Source: Prostheceraeus crozeri (taxonomy: Eukaryota > Platyhelminthes > Polycladida > Euryleptidae). From it: a stretch of 64,000 nt of DNA. Location: the NCBI GenBank assembly GCA_907163375.1, contig CAJQUW010011528.1, positions 114,274-178,273 of the forward strand, read 5' to 3'. Of this stretch, positions 19,280-29,090 are shown in pieces; the stretch's first letter is position 1; each line of letters opens with the position of its first letter. The notes below the pieces were generated by a model. That model had not been told where the DNA came from and ran no database searches. It saw only the letters and a list, made by a program, of their open reading frames with translations. Made by a program: the position numbers and the translations under genes.

Positions 19280-20608
19280 ATGGAAAATCCAAATTTAAAA
19301 AAATTATATTCGTCCGCATCATCCTCTTCTTCTTATTCGACGAGATTAACGGGATTTGAAAATAAATGTTTTGATAATAATAATAATAATAATCCATGTA
19401 TAGATGTTAATCTTTTGTTTCAATTACAATCCGAAATATTTAGAGAACAGACTAAAGGTTTACCTTCTATAGAAACTAATTATTGTTTATTTCCAGGTGA
19501 TCCATTTATTAAATTTATGGATATCGTAAGCAAATATAATGATGTAGCTTATGTGGAATTAAATAAAGAAAATATGGTTATAATAGGTCATAATAATGTT
19601 TATGGATTTATTAGAGCAGTGTTACCAATTAGTAATACTGATTGGATAGAAACTAAAATTATTAATTATATCAATATTAAAGAATTAGTTAAAAAATTAA
19701 AATCTTTTTCGAAAGAAAAAATTAGATAATTTGTTGACGATCAAAATCAATATAACATTCACATAGAGAGTAAAAAACATAATGAAGAATTATTATGTCA
19801 AGTTTATTATAGAGACACAATTTATAAACAAGAAACATTAGAAATGCCGCAAAGATATGATGATGATACTTATATAGGATTATATTCAAACTTAAATATT
19901 AATTTGTTAAAATCTTACATAAATGGCTTAGCTCAACAAGAGAAAATTTATATGTGGACAACACCTTATACTAATAACAATGACCATAATCATAATAAAC
20001 GAACTGAAGGTTCTAGGGCTTTGCCCGATCTTAAAGAATCTTATGATTATAATGATGATTCTGTAACATCTGAAAAAGGTGTAAATGGTAAAAAAGATTA
20101 TAAAAATATTAGTAATTATAAAAATTTATCTAAATTTCATTTTCTTACAATTGAAAATAATAATGATGGTATAGTTGAAGATACTGTTAGACAACTATGT
20201 GTCGGGTCTACAAAATTTAAATTAGGATTTACATCTAATCAATTTAAAATTTTATCATCTTTAATAAAAACTAAAAGTGATTCAGATTATGGTGGTGTTA
20301 TTAAATTTTCCAAAAGAGATCAAAGACCAATATTTTTCTCCATTATATTATTATCAGATAAAAAATGTAATTTAGAGTTAGATATTCCAATAAGAGAATG
20401 GTATCCTATCATGGAAGGGCATCCTATACCAAAAAGTGTAATTTATGATGATGAAGAAACAATTTATGATGATGATGAAGAATCAATTGATGATGATGAT
20501 GAAGAATCAATAGTTAGTGAAAAAAATTTAAATTATCTTTTGATGAAACATTATATGATGAAACTTAATATGATAAAACTTAATAGAAAATACAAAAATA
20601 TTCGATAA
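19280..20608 (+). pseudogene. Possible PCNA-like sliding clamp, one stop
   Basis: Not recognisable by a signature; the clamp idea comes from secondary-structure pattern. Order: FIKFMDIVSKYNDVAYVELN, then INIKELVKKLKSFSKEKIR followed by a strand-rich stretch. The acidic/Asn-rich low-complexity insert (about 235-300 in Element III) comes next. Then comes FKLGFTSNQFKILSSLI, then two strands with KFSKRDQRPIFFSI and CNLELDIPI. This repeats the beta-alpha-beta pattern of two clamp halves. TTA-to-TAA at about 19727 splits the ORF. The homologue at 59673-61001 is open for 442 codons. An acidic DDDEE repeat is at the tail. Confidence 0.45.
20000..20030 (+). repeat. In-frame double-hairpin insert in the clamp-like gene
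   Basis: GAACTGAAGGTTC (20001-20013) and GGGCTTTGCCC (20016-20026) form two adjacent stems. The insert encodes RTEGSRALPD. The Element III homologue lacks it and has Asn/His-rich sequence instead. Nearly the same peptide (TEGSRAWPLPD) is encoded by a related hairpin in a different gene at 59201-59232. Confidence 0.75.
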
Positions 20609-20631
20609 ATATATTTTCATATGTAATAAAT

Positions 20632-20746
20632 TTTTTAGATGTGTTATAAATTTTTTAGATGTGTTATAAATTTTTTAGATGTGTTATAAATTTTTTAGAT
20701 GTTATAAATTTTTTAGAAGTTATAAAATTTTTAGAAGTTATAAAAA
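20632..20746. repeat. 20-bp tandem repeat between convergent genes
   Basis: GTGTTATAAATTTTTTAGAT is repeated about four times, then in shorter forms (GTTATAAATTTTTTAGA). It lies between the 3' ends of the clamp-like and polymerase genes. Confidence 0.9.
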
Positions 20747-22141
20747 AATTATTATTCCCACGTGTCATCATCATCACTTAAATTACTCTCACAGATGATT
20801 GTTTGAAATATTTCAGCTTGAATATCTTCTCCGTTATAAGGTAACATAATTTCATTTTCATCAGGTGCTTGACGTTTAAGAATATTTATTTGACCAGAAA
20901 ATTTTTTTTCTTCAGTATTATTATTTTTATCAGGAATACTAATTCCAGTTTCTAAAGATCGTTTCCATGGTTTATTAACTGTAGTCGATAATGTTTTCCC
21001 CGAATATAATTTTAGAAAATCTTCTACTTTTACTTTGTTTTGTGAATAACCTTTGAATGTTTTCTTTTCACTAAGTCTCCCTTGTTCATCTACAGTAATA
21101 CAGTATTTTACTTTAGGTGCAATAAACATTGCAAAAATAATTCCACCATTTCCATAATCATTTTTCCCTTGACACAATTCTCCTCCAACATATCCAGCAG
21201 CGTCTAATTTATTAAAGAGCTCATTGGAAATATATATTGAATCAGTATCTGTATAATGAATGTATTTTTCTTTGAAACCATTAATTTCTAAAATAAAGTT
21301 ATTCATGATTCTTCTAGAGTGAGAAAGAATGAAAGAACCTAAGTGTGATGGCATGAATGACGTCTTCCCATCTTTTACAATATTAGTTTTGAGAAATTCA
21401 TCATCTTCCATTTCTACTTTCGCTAAATATAGTTCATCATTTAATTTTTCATAATCTTTTACTTCTTGAGTGAAGTTTTTTCTCAATGTATTCTCATTCC
21501 ATAAATGATATTTAGTGGTTATATCTTTTTGCACAGTTTTGCCATATAGCGAATTCATCAATAATTTAATTAACTCATCACCTACAGTATTTCCTTCTGT
21601 TTTATATCTTTTTCTCAAATTAAAAAGTTTTTCAATATAATTTCGAAATGGTGAAACTTGATAATTTTTTTCATAAATTATACCATCAGTAATATGTAAG
21701 ATTTTTCCCCCACATCTAACAATTTCTTGTATGTCTACAGAAGTTAATACATCATAACATATACCATTTCTAAACCTGATTACTTTCACATGAGAATTAT
21801 TATTTTGATTTTTAACTTTATCTTTTATAGGAACTGATTGGAAAAACATATCATTCGGATATTGAAACACAACAGAGAATATTCCAGTTTTAGGTCTAAA
21901 TGTTTGAGTATTAAATTTATATACTATTTCCCGCTCTTCTTCTTGACGAAATTTTCTAGCTGATTCAGCTTTAGGGTATTCTGAATTTTCATCATACATA
22001 GCTGATGGATATAAAGATGTGGCATCAAAAGCCATTAGAAATTCTTGTTTTTGTTCAAGTAGTTGATTTGAAATTTTCTTACAAATTTCAGTTTTATCTC
22101 CTAAATCTCGATACTGTTTCATTAAATCTATTAAATTACTT

Positions 22142-22240
22142 CCAAGGGACAAACCCCCACCAGCGTAGCGGCCAGGGGACAAAGCCCCACCAGCGTAGCG
22201 ACCAGGGGACAAAGCCCCCCCCCCAGCGTAGCGACCAGGT
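22142..22240 (-). repeat. 30-bp coding minisatellite before polymerase motif A
   Basis: Three copies of a 30-bp unit containing CCAGCGTAGCGACCAGGGGA and CAAAGCCCC, encoding PGRYAGGALS on the minus strand. The unit itself can fold (GGGG...CCCC). It occurs where the exonuclease and palm domains meet, just after the two stops. GC content is far above the rest of the gene. Confidence 0.88.
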
Positions 22241-22959
22241 AAATACTGTTTTAATATTGGTAACAAGACGCTACAAAATGGCGATATGTATTTTCTTATA
22301 TTTGCTGAAACTCTTCCACCTTTAACAGATTTTCAAATATAATTTCTAGCTCATAAATCTATATGAGAATGAATATTTATATTGTCGTTTTGTACGCTTT
22401 TCATCCAACCGTTAAATGTTAAAGCAGAGGATGTCAAATTAGTAGTTATATCTTCACCAACTAAATCTCGCATAACATTATTATATTTGTAGATACAAAA
22501 AGCTAAAGAAAGAATATCGTTAACTAAATATGGTCTCCATTCATTTTCTTTTTCTTTATAATTTTCATGTGTTATGTCTCCAATTTCATAATTTAATTTA
22601 CACACATTCATAGGGATTTTAAAATTCTCACACCATTTAGAAAGACTTGTTTTTACATGTTGATAACTACATTTCATTATAATAGTTTGAAGTGCTAATT
22701 TACCTGACGGTGAATCTTTTTTCATATTGTTTTTAAATCTAAAAGATTTTTGAATGTATCTACTAACACATTCAGTTGTATAAGGATTTTGTAATGAAGT
22801 AGTCAATATTCCTCTTGAAGTTTTAAGAGGCGGTTTAGATAATTTAAAATTAGCTTTTATCGGAAAATAGGAATCAAAACCTGATGAATTGTGAGCTATT
22901 AAAGTTACTCTAGAATAATTAAATTTTCCAAGAGTTTTAAAAAATTGATGGATCGGACA

Positions 22960-22998
22960 TACGTCCTCTGGGTTTCCCCCGATCGAACATTCATCATC
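22960..22998 (-). repeat. Double-hairpin-like segment inside the polymerase
   Basis: Minus strand: GGGGGAAACCC and GGACGTATGTCC stems, bounded by GATCGG and GATC, encoding CSIGGNPEDVCPI. It is GC-rich in an AT-rich frame and kept in frame between Exo I and Exo II. It fits the insert family, but no empty site is available here. Confidence 0.5.
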
Positions 22999-24346
22999 CT
23001 CAGTTCTCGTAAATATTTTCACACAATTTTGAAGTTTATTAAATTCTAATTCAGTTAAATTATTATACTCATTAATCTGTTTTTTAAGTTTTTTAATTTC
23101 ATCTTCATCTTTTGATCGTTTAATTTTAATCATATCACTTAACAAACGTGTTTCTAATTCTTTCAATCTTTGTTTCGGTAAACAACATATAAATTTATTA
23201 AAATTAATAGCTCCTACAGCATAAGGAATAGGATGAGCTGTTGAACAGTTAGGATCGGGAAAAGTTTCGAGATCCCAAATATATGTTGAACTATAGTCAA
23301 TTTTTTTCTTTGTTATGATTTTATATGGACGCGTTGTTAGATTTTCATCAGTAACTGTTTTATATATGGGTTTGAAATTATTTTCAATTTCTCTAATAGC
23401 TTTTAATTTATGAGATTTATTAATTAAACAATAGTGACCAATTGTTGAACCTGCGTGAAAATAATTGTAATAAACATAATTATTAAACGTTTCAATTCCT
23501 CTAGGATTTAAATGACGATTGGCAGGACTATAATATTGAACACATTCTCCAAAATATTTATTGAATTGAGAAAATTTGCAGTTTGACATTACTCCTGTTC
23601 TAGATGTGGCTTTCTCTTTATATAAAAAATTATTAAACATTTCTTTCATCATTTCTCCTTGTTCTTCATTAAAACCTCGTAAAACATTATGACATTTAAT
23701 AAAACAAAAATCTTCAAAAGGAATATAACAATATTCACCGAAATATTCTTTGATTCTATATTTCATATTAATCCCTGCCCCTCTATGCGATCTTTGTACT
23801 AACTTCATTCCAAATTCTTCATATTTAATATTACCTGTAAAAATCCATTCGTTAGCATCGGATTTCTCATCCAGATTCGAAAACCATGTTTCAAATGATT
23901 TTTTATTATAGAAGGTTACGTAAAAATTTTGAATTATATTTTCCTGATCTTTAATAACTTTTCCAAGTAAATTAATAATTTTATCATTTGCTAAAAGTTT
24001 CCGCATATCATTTACTACATTAATAAAAGATACATTTTCATATTTAATTTCATTTGGATTAAATAAATTACATAAATCATCACCAAGTTCATCCTTAATT
24101 CTATCATCAAAAAAGATATCAGTAATAGGAGTTTCTAATATTTCTTTTGTTCCACTTTTCTGTTTTTTAGTATTACGTCTAATACTACGCCTAGTACGTT
24201 TCTGTTTTTTAATACGTTTACTACGTTTACTATGTTTAATTTGTGCATTAAACTCAGCAGTTTGTTTCTTGATTAATTCATCAATCCTACACGTTTGTCC
24301 GAGAGACATTTCACGATTCATATTTTTTAAAAGAAAAAAATAATTT

Positions 24347-24676
24347 TTACATAGAACCTCGGTTCCGTTTTTGCATATACACAGGAATATGTAATTGATG
24401 TAATGTTTCTAATTCATGTGCTGTTAAATGTTCTTTCTTAACCAACCACCATAAATTATTATACGCCAGAAATACTCGGAAACTTCTTAAACAAAGTGGA
24501 AAGTCTTTTGTTTTAACACACGGTTTAATACCATGTTTTGTTTTATAATCTGTAACGAGCGCTACGTATTTATGATGATAATAAAATCTAACTTCTTTCT
24601 TCGAATTTACAGGATTTGTAGGATGACGATAATCTTTTAAAACTGGTACATGCTCTATCTTATAATCATCCAACAT
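24347..24676 (-). CDS. Small protein of unknown function next to PolB type 1
   Basis: 109 codons from the ATG at 24676 (MLDDYKIEHVPVLKDYRHPT); an upstream GTG would extend it to 24742. It has a Lys/His-rich N-terminal half, then KYVALVTDYKTKHGIKP, then a hydrophobic/aromatic part (FRVFLAYNNLWWLVKKEHL). The 3' end has a GGAACCGAGGTTCT hairpin. It is absent from Element III, which has the other polymerase, so it may travel with the type 1 polymerase cassette. Function not recognised. Confidence 0.5.
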   Translation of the reverse strand: MLDDYKIEHVPVLKDYRHPTNPVNSKKEVRFYYHHKYVALVTDYKTKHGIKPCVKTKDFPLCLRSFRVFLAYNNLWWLVKKEHLTAHELETLHQLHIPVYMQKRNRGSM

Positions 24677-25580
24677 ATTTTTTTTATTTTTATTAACAAA
24701 AAATTTATAAGAAAAAATTATTCGGTCACTCCGTTCGATCACTCCTCGAAAATATTTTCTATAACTCTTTCATGATTTTTTTTATCAATATTAATTGTAA
24801 TGAAGCCATAATCTTTTGACCAAGCATTGTTACACGATTGTTTAAATTCATCTTTATTTCTTACACATAAATCTCTTAACAAATCACTTAAGTTTCTTGC
24901 ATTTATTTCAAATAGTATAAATATATTTGCATTCTTTCTAATAACACTTCCATCTAATGAATACATACTTTGTGTTAAATAAAATACACTACAGTTATTA
25001 TGTCTACCTCTTGTGAAATAATTTCTCTGAACTGACTGATTTCTATCATTAACACAATCATCAAAAATTACACAATGATGATAATAAAATCTAACTTCTT
25101 TCTTCGAATTTACAGGATTTGTAGGATGACGATAATCTTTTAAAACTGGTACATGCTCTATCTTATAATCATCCAACATATTTTTTTTATTTTTATTAAC
25201 AAAAAATTTATAAGAAAAAATTATTCGGTCACTCCGTTCGATCACTCCCCGAAAATATTTTCTATAACTCTTTCATGATTTTTTTTATCAATATTAATTG
25301 TAATGAAGCCATAATCTTTTGACCAAGCATTGTTACACGATTGTTTAAATTCATCTTTATTTCTTACACATAAATCTCTTAACAAATCACTTAAGTTTCT
25401 TGCATTTATTTCAAATAGTATAAATATATTTGCATTCTTTCTAATAACACTTCCATCTAATGAATACATACTTTGTGTTAAATAAAAAACACTACAGTTA
25501 TTATGTCTACCTCTTGTGAAATAAATTCTCTGAACTGACTGATTTCTATCATTAACACAATCATCAAAAATTACACAATG
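24575..25580. repeat. 503-bp tandem duplication (ATPase 3' half plus small-gene 5' end)
   Basis: 24575-25077 and 25078-25580 are nearly identical; ATAATAAAATCTAACTTC recurs with an offset of 503. The junction at ACACAATGATGATAATAA shows ATG/ATGATG microhomology. Only a few differences are visible (CTCCTCG against CTCCCCG; AAATACACTAC against AAAAAACACTAC), so it is recent relative to other decay. The unit joins the C-terminal half of the ATPase to the start of the small gene. Confidence 0.9.
24739..25179 (-). pseudogene. Chimeric ORF: small-gene N-terminus fused to ATPase C-terminal half
   Basis: Created by the tandem duplication. From the ATG at 25179 (MLDDYKIEHV) it encodes the first ~35 residues of the small protein, then passes in frame into the ATPase at Walker B (CVIFDDC) and runs to its normal end. 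Walker A is missing, so it cannot bind ATP as a complete enzyme. Open over its full length. Confidence 0.8.
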
Positions 25581-26009
25581 TTTCATTGTTTTATCTAGTT
25601 TACTAGGATCTTGCATATTACCACTATCATCTATTAATTGTATCTTTATATGGTTATTTTTATTAGATTCTACTAACTGATTATTTTTTGCTGCTTCTTC
25701 ACACCACGAACTTATTTCTTCTTCATCTTCAGATTTTTCATATTCTTTGAATAATGAAGCAATTGCTGTTTTTTTAAGATTATTTTCAAATCCATATTTT
25801 AAAAATTGATAGACGGGTTGTTCTGCCGTTGTTGTATAAATTATAAGATTGTTATAATCCGAAAAATTTGGAGTCGTTAAAATTTTAAATAATAGATACG
25901 TTTTTCCGCAACCTGATCTTCCACAAATAACTGACAAAACTTTATTAGATAAATTTGGATGATGATTAAATTTAAGTTTTTTTTTATTTAATGGTAGCAC
26001 TTCACTCAT
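25242..26009 (-). CDS. FtsK/HerA-type genome-packaging ATPase D (intact)
   Basis: 255-residue intact ORF from ATG 26009 (MSEVLPLNKKK), after TTTTTTTATTAAAAA. Walker A is GRSGCGKT (30-37), Walker B CVIFDDC (145-151), and FYLTQSMYSL (175-184) follows the Walker B strand. It belongs to the A32-like packaging ATPases of double-jelly-roll viruses and should drive DNA into the capsid. It is downstream of the penton gene and upstream of the polymerase, all on the minus strand. Its C-terminal half was duplicated (24739-25179). Confidence 0.92.
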   Translation of the reverse strand: MSEVLPLNKKKLKFNHHPNLSNKVLSVICGRSGCGKTYLLFKILTTPNFSDYNNLIIYTTTAEQPVYQFLKYGFENNLKKTAIASLFKEYEKSEDEEEISSWCEEAAKNNQLVESNKNNHIKIQLIDDSGNMQDPSKLDKTMKHCVIFDDCVNDRNQSVQRIYFTRGRHNNCSVFYLTQSMYSLDGSVIRKNANIFILFEINARNLSDLLRDLCVRNKDEFKQSCNNAWSKDYGFITINIDKKNHERVIENIFGE

Positions 26010-26095
26010 TTTTTAATAAAAAAATTTATTTTTATTTTATTTTTGTTTTTAAAGAAGAAGAAGAAAATTAAACTTCTCTAGCTTCGCGTGGGAGT

Positions 26096-26884
26096 TTATA
26101 CCTCTCCAACCAAAAGATCTATCATAATCTCTTCACCTCCAAAATTTATTTCCTGTCCTTTTTCATCAGTGATTCTAATGCCAATGTTGTTAATAGTTTT
26201 TCTTGTAATAGGAAAATATATTAATGTTTGTGGAATTACATTTAATCTATAACCAATGGGTACAGTAAAAGCTGGAAAACTGAATAATAAATTTGATAAT
26301 TTACCATTTATATATCCTCCTTCAATAATGTCACAATGTACAACAATTGAATTTATTTCAGTTATTTTTGGAATCTTCTCACCTAAATGATAACCTTGAC
26401 TATAGGTTTGTTTATTAAATCCTAATAGCTTTGACAATGATCTATCATGATTAAAATCAACTTGATGATTTTCGTCTTAAGTAAGAGAAAATTTATTAAC
26501 TGCCGGTTCAACTGCAAAATGTAATTGTTTCTTATCTTTAAATGATATACCTAAATGTCTCTTAATTTCATTTGATATTGTTTCAACTTCGTAAGAACCA
26601 GGAAGAAAAGTTTCTATTTTCCATGTTTTGCCTTTATCAGTAGAATATCTAAATTGATCAATCACATCTTTGATAACGTTTTGAATAGTGTTAAATGTAG
26701 AGAAACTAGTCAATGCAATTTGATAATTTTTATTTTGTTCCAAATGTAGAATGGGTTCTAAATTACAAGTGTGTGATGAAGTAGTTGTTATAATTTTTAA
26801 CGTCGTACTAAATTTTGATGAACCCAAAATCTCTATCAAATTTTCTAAATGATTATTAATTTTGTCTAAATCTGCTGAGCACAT
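26096..26884 (-). pseudogene. Penton-like minor capsid protein C, one frameshift
   Basis: Same protein as at 1387 and 53224. ATG at 26884 (MCSADLDKINNHLENL). A 1-nt insertion near 26478 breaks the frame after NKFSLT; the C-terminal half (26437-26096) is open. The post-stop hairpin is weaker here (GAGAGG...CTCCCA). Gene neighbours B and D are as in Element III. Confidence 0.75.
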
Positions 26885-26966
26885 TTTTTAGTTAAAATTT
26901 TGAATAAATATTTTTTAAGAAATATTTTTTTTTTATAAAAAATTAAAAACAACAACATATTTCAGC

Positions 26967-27004
26967 TACGGGCGAAGCCCTGGAGGACATCAGAGATGTC
27001 CAGT
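26967..27004 (-). repeat. Double-hairpin insert at the end of gene B
   Basis: Minus strand: GGACAT pairs with ATGTCC, followed by GGGCTTCGCCC. It lies between AAAAGTATA and GCTGAAATATG. Element I has these flanks joined directly (about 1330-1347). Element III has a different insert at exactly the same place (53080-53110). It replaces the last codons of B. Confidence 0.85.
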
Positions 27005-27811
27005 TATACTTTTATAATCCTCTTCATTTAGAATCTTCTTTTCTAACAGTCTTTTCAATATAGCATGAATTTCATTGAAACTAGAATTATGTCCTTCTTT
27101 TAATGCAGATATTAAAATATTTAATCTATTTAGTAATTCTTGTGGATCATCTGGTAAAAATACAGTTGTTTCAGTTTTCTGTTTTTCAGATAAACCATTC
27201 CCTACTTTAACTCCCGTTGATAATAAATTTTCTAATTGTTTATAACGTCTAAGAGATTTTACTGCACCAACTCTGTCTAACATAGCTTTATATTTTATGA
27301 GATCTTCTACAGCATAATTATTTAAATCTGCTCCTCTTAAAAGATTAACAAAATTTCTATCTAAATTAAAAGGAGATTTATCTGGTGAAAAAATTATACC
27401 TCGAAAAGGTTGTGGAAATATTTCTTTTTGTCCAAGATAAAATCTAGGTATTGTTTTTCCATCTATAAATGAAATAGAATGTTCAAATTGCATAGATTTT
27501 GGTAATTTCTTATTAATGTTTGATTCTAGTAATCCATAGTCATCTAATATAGTTTTGTGCTCTGGATCTGTTATATCAATTTGTTTATCATTATTTGTAC
27601 TTTCTTTTTCAAGAGTTTTAAATGGTTTCATAGTTTTCTCAAAATCAGTTTTTACTTGCTCGGTTTGCTGCATTTGTTCAAACATATCAGATTGAATACC
27701 AGCTTTTATCATTCTATGTTGAAGATGATTTTCTTTCATAATATTTCTTTGTTTTATTAACTCTTCTAATTGTTTTATTCTTTTAAAATTATCAGCTCTA
27801 ATTTTATCCAT
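26990..27811 (-). CDS. Conserved Polinton protein B (intact)
   Basis: 273 codons from ATG 27811 (MDKIRADNFKRIKQLEELIK). The N-terminal ~60 residues are charged and helical. A conserved core has ISFIDGKTIPRFYLGQKEIF, FSPDKSPFNLDRNFVNLLRG and YKAMLDRVGAVKSLRRYKQL. A C-terminal helical region follows (FLPDDPQELLNRLNI). The last residues (TGHL) come from the palindromic insert at 26967-27004. Unknown function; conserved linkage with penton and ATPase suggests a structural or assembly role. An upstream in-frame extension to 27877 is noncoding leader in other copies. Confidence 0.7.
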   Translation of the reverse strand: MDKIRADNFKRIKQLEELIKQRNIMKENHLQHRMIKAGIQSDMFEQMQQTEQVKTDFEKTMKPFKTLEKESTNNDKQIDITDPEHKTILDDYGLLESNINKKLPKSMQFEHSISFIDGKTIPRFYLGQKEIFPQPFRGIIFSPDKSPFNLDRNFVNLLRGADLNNYAVEDLIKYKAMLDRVGAVKSLRRYKQLENLLSTGVKVGNGLSEKQKTETTVFLPDDPQELLNRLNILISALKEGHNSSFNEIHAILKRLLEKKILNEEDYKSITGHL

Positions 27812-27984
27812 TTTTAAAATATAATATTTGAATTTTGTGGTAACATTGGAATACAGCAAAAACATTTTACTGAACAAATTATTTTTTTATTGCTTTGTTG
27901 TTTGACATCTTTTCGTTTAAAGTTCTCGTTTTAAGTTTTGTTTAATAAAGTTTTGTTTAATAAAGTTTTGCTTAAATTTTCGCT

Positions 27985-28644
27985 TTAAGTTTTTAGCTCT
28001 TCTAAAAAAAATTTGTCATTTTCTTCATTAGAAATTTTAGCATCACTAGAAATTTTGCCATCCTTTTTATTTTTATCATCAACTTTTTCTGTCTGTGATT
28101 GAAATGATATTTGATTTACTTCATTAGCTATTTGATCAAATTTTTCAATCTCATCTAACGTAATAACATTATCATCACATACTCTTTGAAAGTAGTAATG
28201 TAGTTTATCATAGACTTCTTTAATATGTAAATGCTTAGTTTTTAATGATTTTCGTTTCTTAGTTATTAAAGATTTTTCTAACATTGTAACAAGTGAAGTT
28301 GCAAAAACACCCGTACCTGTTAAAGCTGTAGCAACTACTGGAATTACTAAAACACCTGAAGATATAACAATTGTTAAAGCACCTAAACTTATTGTTAAGA
28401 ATATGCCAATTCCTTGTGTTACATTCTTAACTTTAGTCCATCTCTTTCTTAATTTTTTATAATGCTCTAATCTTAATAATAATTGAGATTCCTTATCTTT
28501 CATATACCTAACTCTATCTTTGTGTTTTTCTTTATTCATTTTTTCAATGTCCATTAAAGTAGAACTACGTTCATATGATAACGAAGGATATATTCTTGAG
28601 GTTCCTTCCATTTCTGAAGTTCCTTCCACTTTTGTTTCTTCCAT
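27985..28644 (-). CDS. Two-helix membrane protein A (intact)
   Basis: 219 codons from ATG 28644 (MEETKVEGTSEMEG). The N-terminal ~75 residues are charged and partly coiled coil (YMKDKESQLLLRLEHYKKLR). Two hydrophobic spans follow (IGIFLTISLGALTIVISSGV and LVIPVVATALTGTGVFATSL). Then comes a cytosolic-like tail with DDNVITLDEIEKFD, which resembles an EF-hand loop only loosely. The first gene next to the TIR; its leader is within the TIR, so its promoter is probably terminal. Not recognised beyond its recurrence in Polinton-like elements. Confidence 0.7.
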   Translation of the reverse strand: MEETKVEGTSEMEGTSRIYPSLSYERSSTLMDIEKMNKEKHKDRVRYMKDKESQLLLRLEHYKKLRKRWTKVKNVTQGIGIFLTISLGALTIVISSGVLVIPVVATALTGTGVFATSLVTMLEKSLITKKRKSLKTKHLHIKEVYDKLHYYFQRVCDDNVITLDEIEKFDQIANEVNQISFQSQTEKVDDKNKKDGKISSDAKISNEENDKFFLEELKT

Positions 28645-28652
28645 TTTTAAAG

Positions 28653-29084
28653 AAATATTTTTAGTCACATGATATATTTTAAAAACCTGAAAAATGGATT
28701 TAAAAGACGTTTTTAAAAATACTAATTTTCGGTGTCCTAGAACGGTCATGATTTTGGCGGGGGTGAAAATTGTAATTCTCAAATTTTGAGATTCTTAACT
28801 TTTATGATTTTTTCGGTGTCCTGGAACGGTCATGATTTAAGCGGTGAAAATTGTAATTCTCAAATTTGAGATTTTGAAAAATTTGAAAAATTGGGTATTT
28901 TTAAAAACGCTTAAGTTTTCGCCCTTCGGTCTTCGGCCACGTGAAATTTGAAGTCTACCTAAATTTTTGAAATTTTTGAAATTTTGATTTTTTTGAAAAA
29001 CCCGCAAAAGTGTGACATCCGACGCAAGCGAAGCGAAGCAAAGCGAAGCGAAGCGTCGCGCCGGATGTCACACTATATACTACT
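28653..29084. repeat. Right terminal inverted repeat of Element II (~432 bp)
   Basis: Inverted match of 11026-11560. Contains two subterminal units (GGTGTCCTAGAACGGTCATG and GGTGTCCTGGAACGGTCATG) against three or more on the left, then the GC-rich hairpin and the terminus ...ATACTACT. Confidence 0.9.
29010..29073. repeat. Terminal hairpin, right end of Element II
   Basis: GTGTGACATCCGACGC (29010-29025) pairs with GCGCCGGATGTCACAC (29058-29073), with one mismatch. The loop has AAGCG-type repeats. Mirror image of 11037-11100. Confidence 0.85.
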
Positions 29085-29090
29085 ACCGCA
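29085..29090. repeat. Target-site duplication ACCGCA, right copy
   Basis: Identical to 11020-11025, directly after the CT terminus of Element II. Confidence 0.93.

Larger units (their letters stand above)
20752..24321 (-). pseudogene. Protein-primed family-B DNA polymerase (type 1), two in-frame stops
   Basis: Replicative polymerase of the element, about 1,190 codons in one frame from ATG 24321. An Arg/Lys-rich N-terminus comes first (residues 33-60). The exonuclease has Exo I YIWDLETF (~349), Exo II AHNSSGFDSYF (~480) and Exo III YLVNDILSL (~600). The palm has motif A FDATSLYPS (~767), motif B LMNSLYGK (~924) and motif C YTDTDS (~1024), then KTFKGYSQNK. Two in-frame stops near 22347 and 22330 separate the halves, with KSVKGGRV between them and the second half. 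A minisatellite precedes motif A. It lacks the zinc-finger/HNH region of the Element III polymerase. Confidence 0.9.
11026..29084 (-). mobile_element. Element II: complete Polinton/Maverick-like integrated virus
   Basis: 18,059-bp element with inverted termini (AGTAGTATATAGTGTGACAT at both ends) and ACCGCA duplications. From the right end, on the minus strand: A membrane protein, B, C penton, D ATPase, a partial D duplication with a small ORF, and PolB type 1. Then clamp-like (plus), and on the minus strand fibre-like, minor virion protein, MCP, a second hydrophobic protein and PLA2-integrase. Last comes adenain-like protease (plus). It has the full Polinton hallmark set: PolB, integrase, protease, ATPase, MCP and penton. 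Several genes are frameshifted, so it is likely inactive, though A, B and D are intact. Confidence 0.95.
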
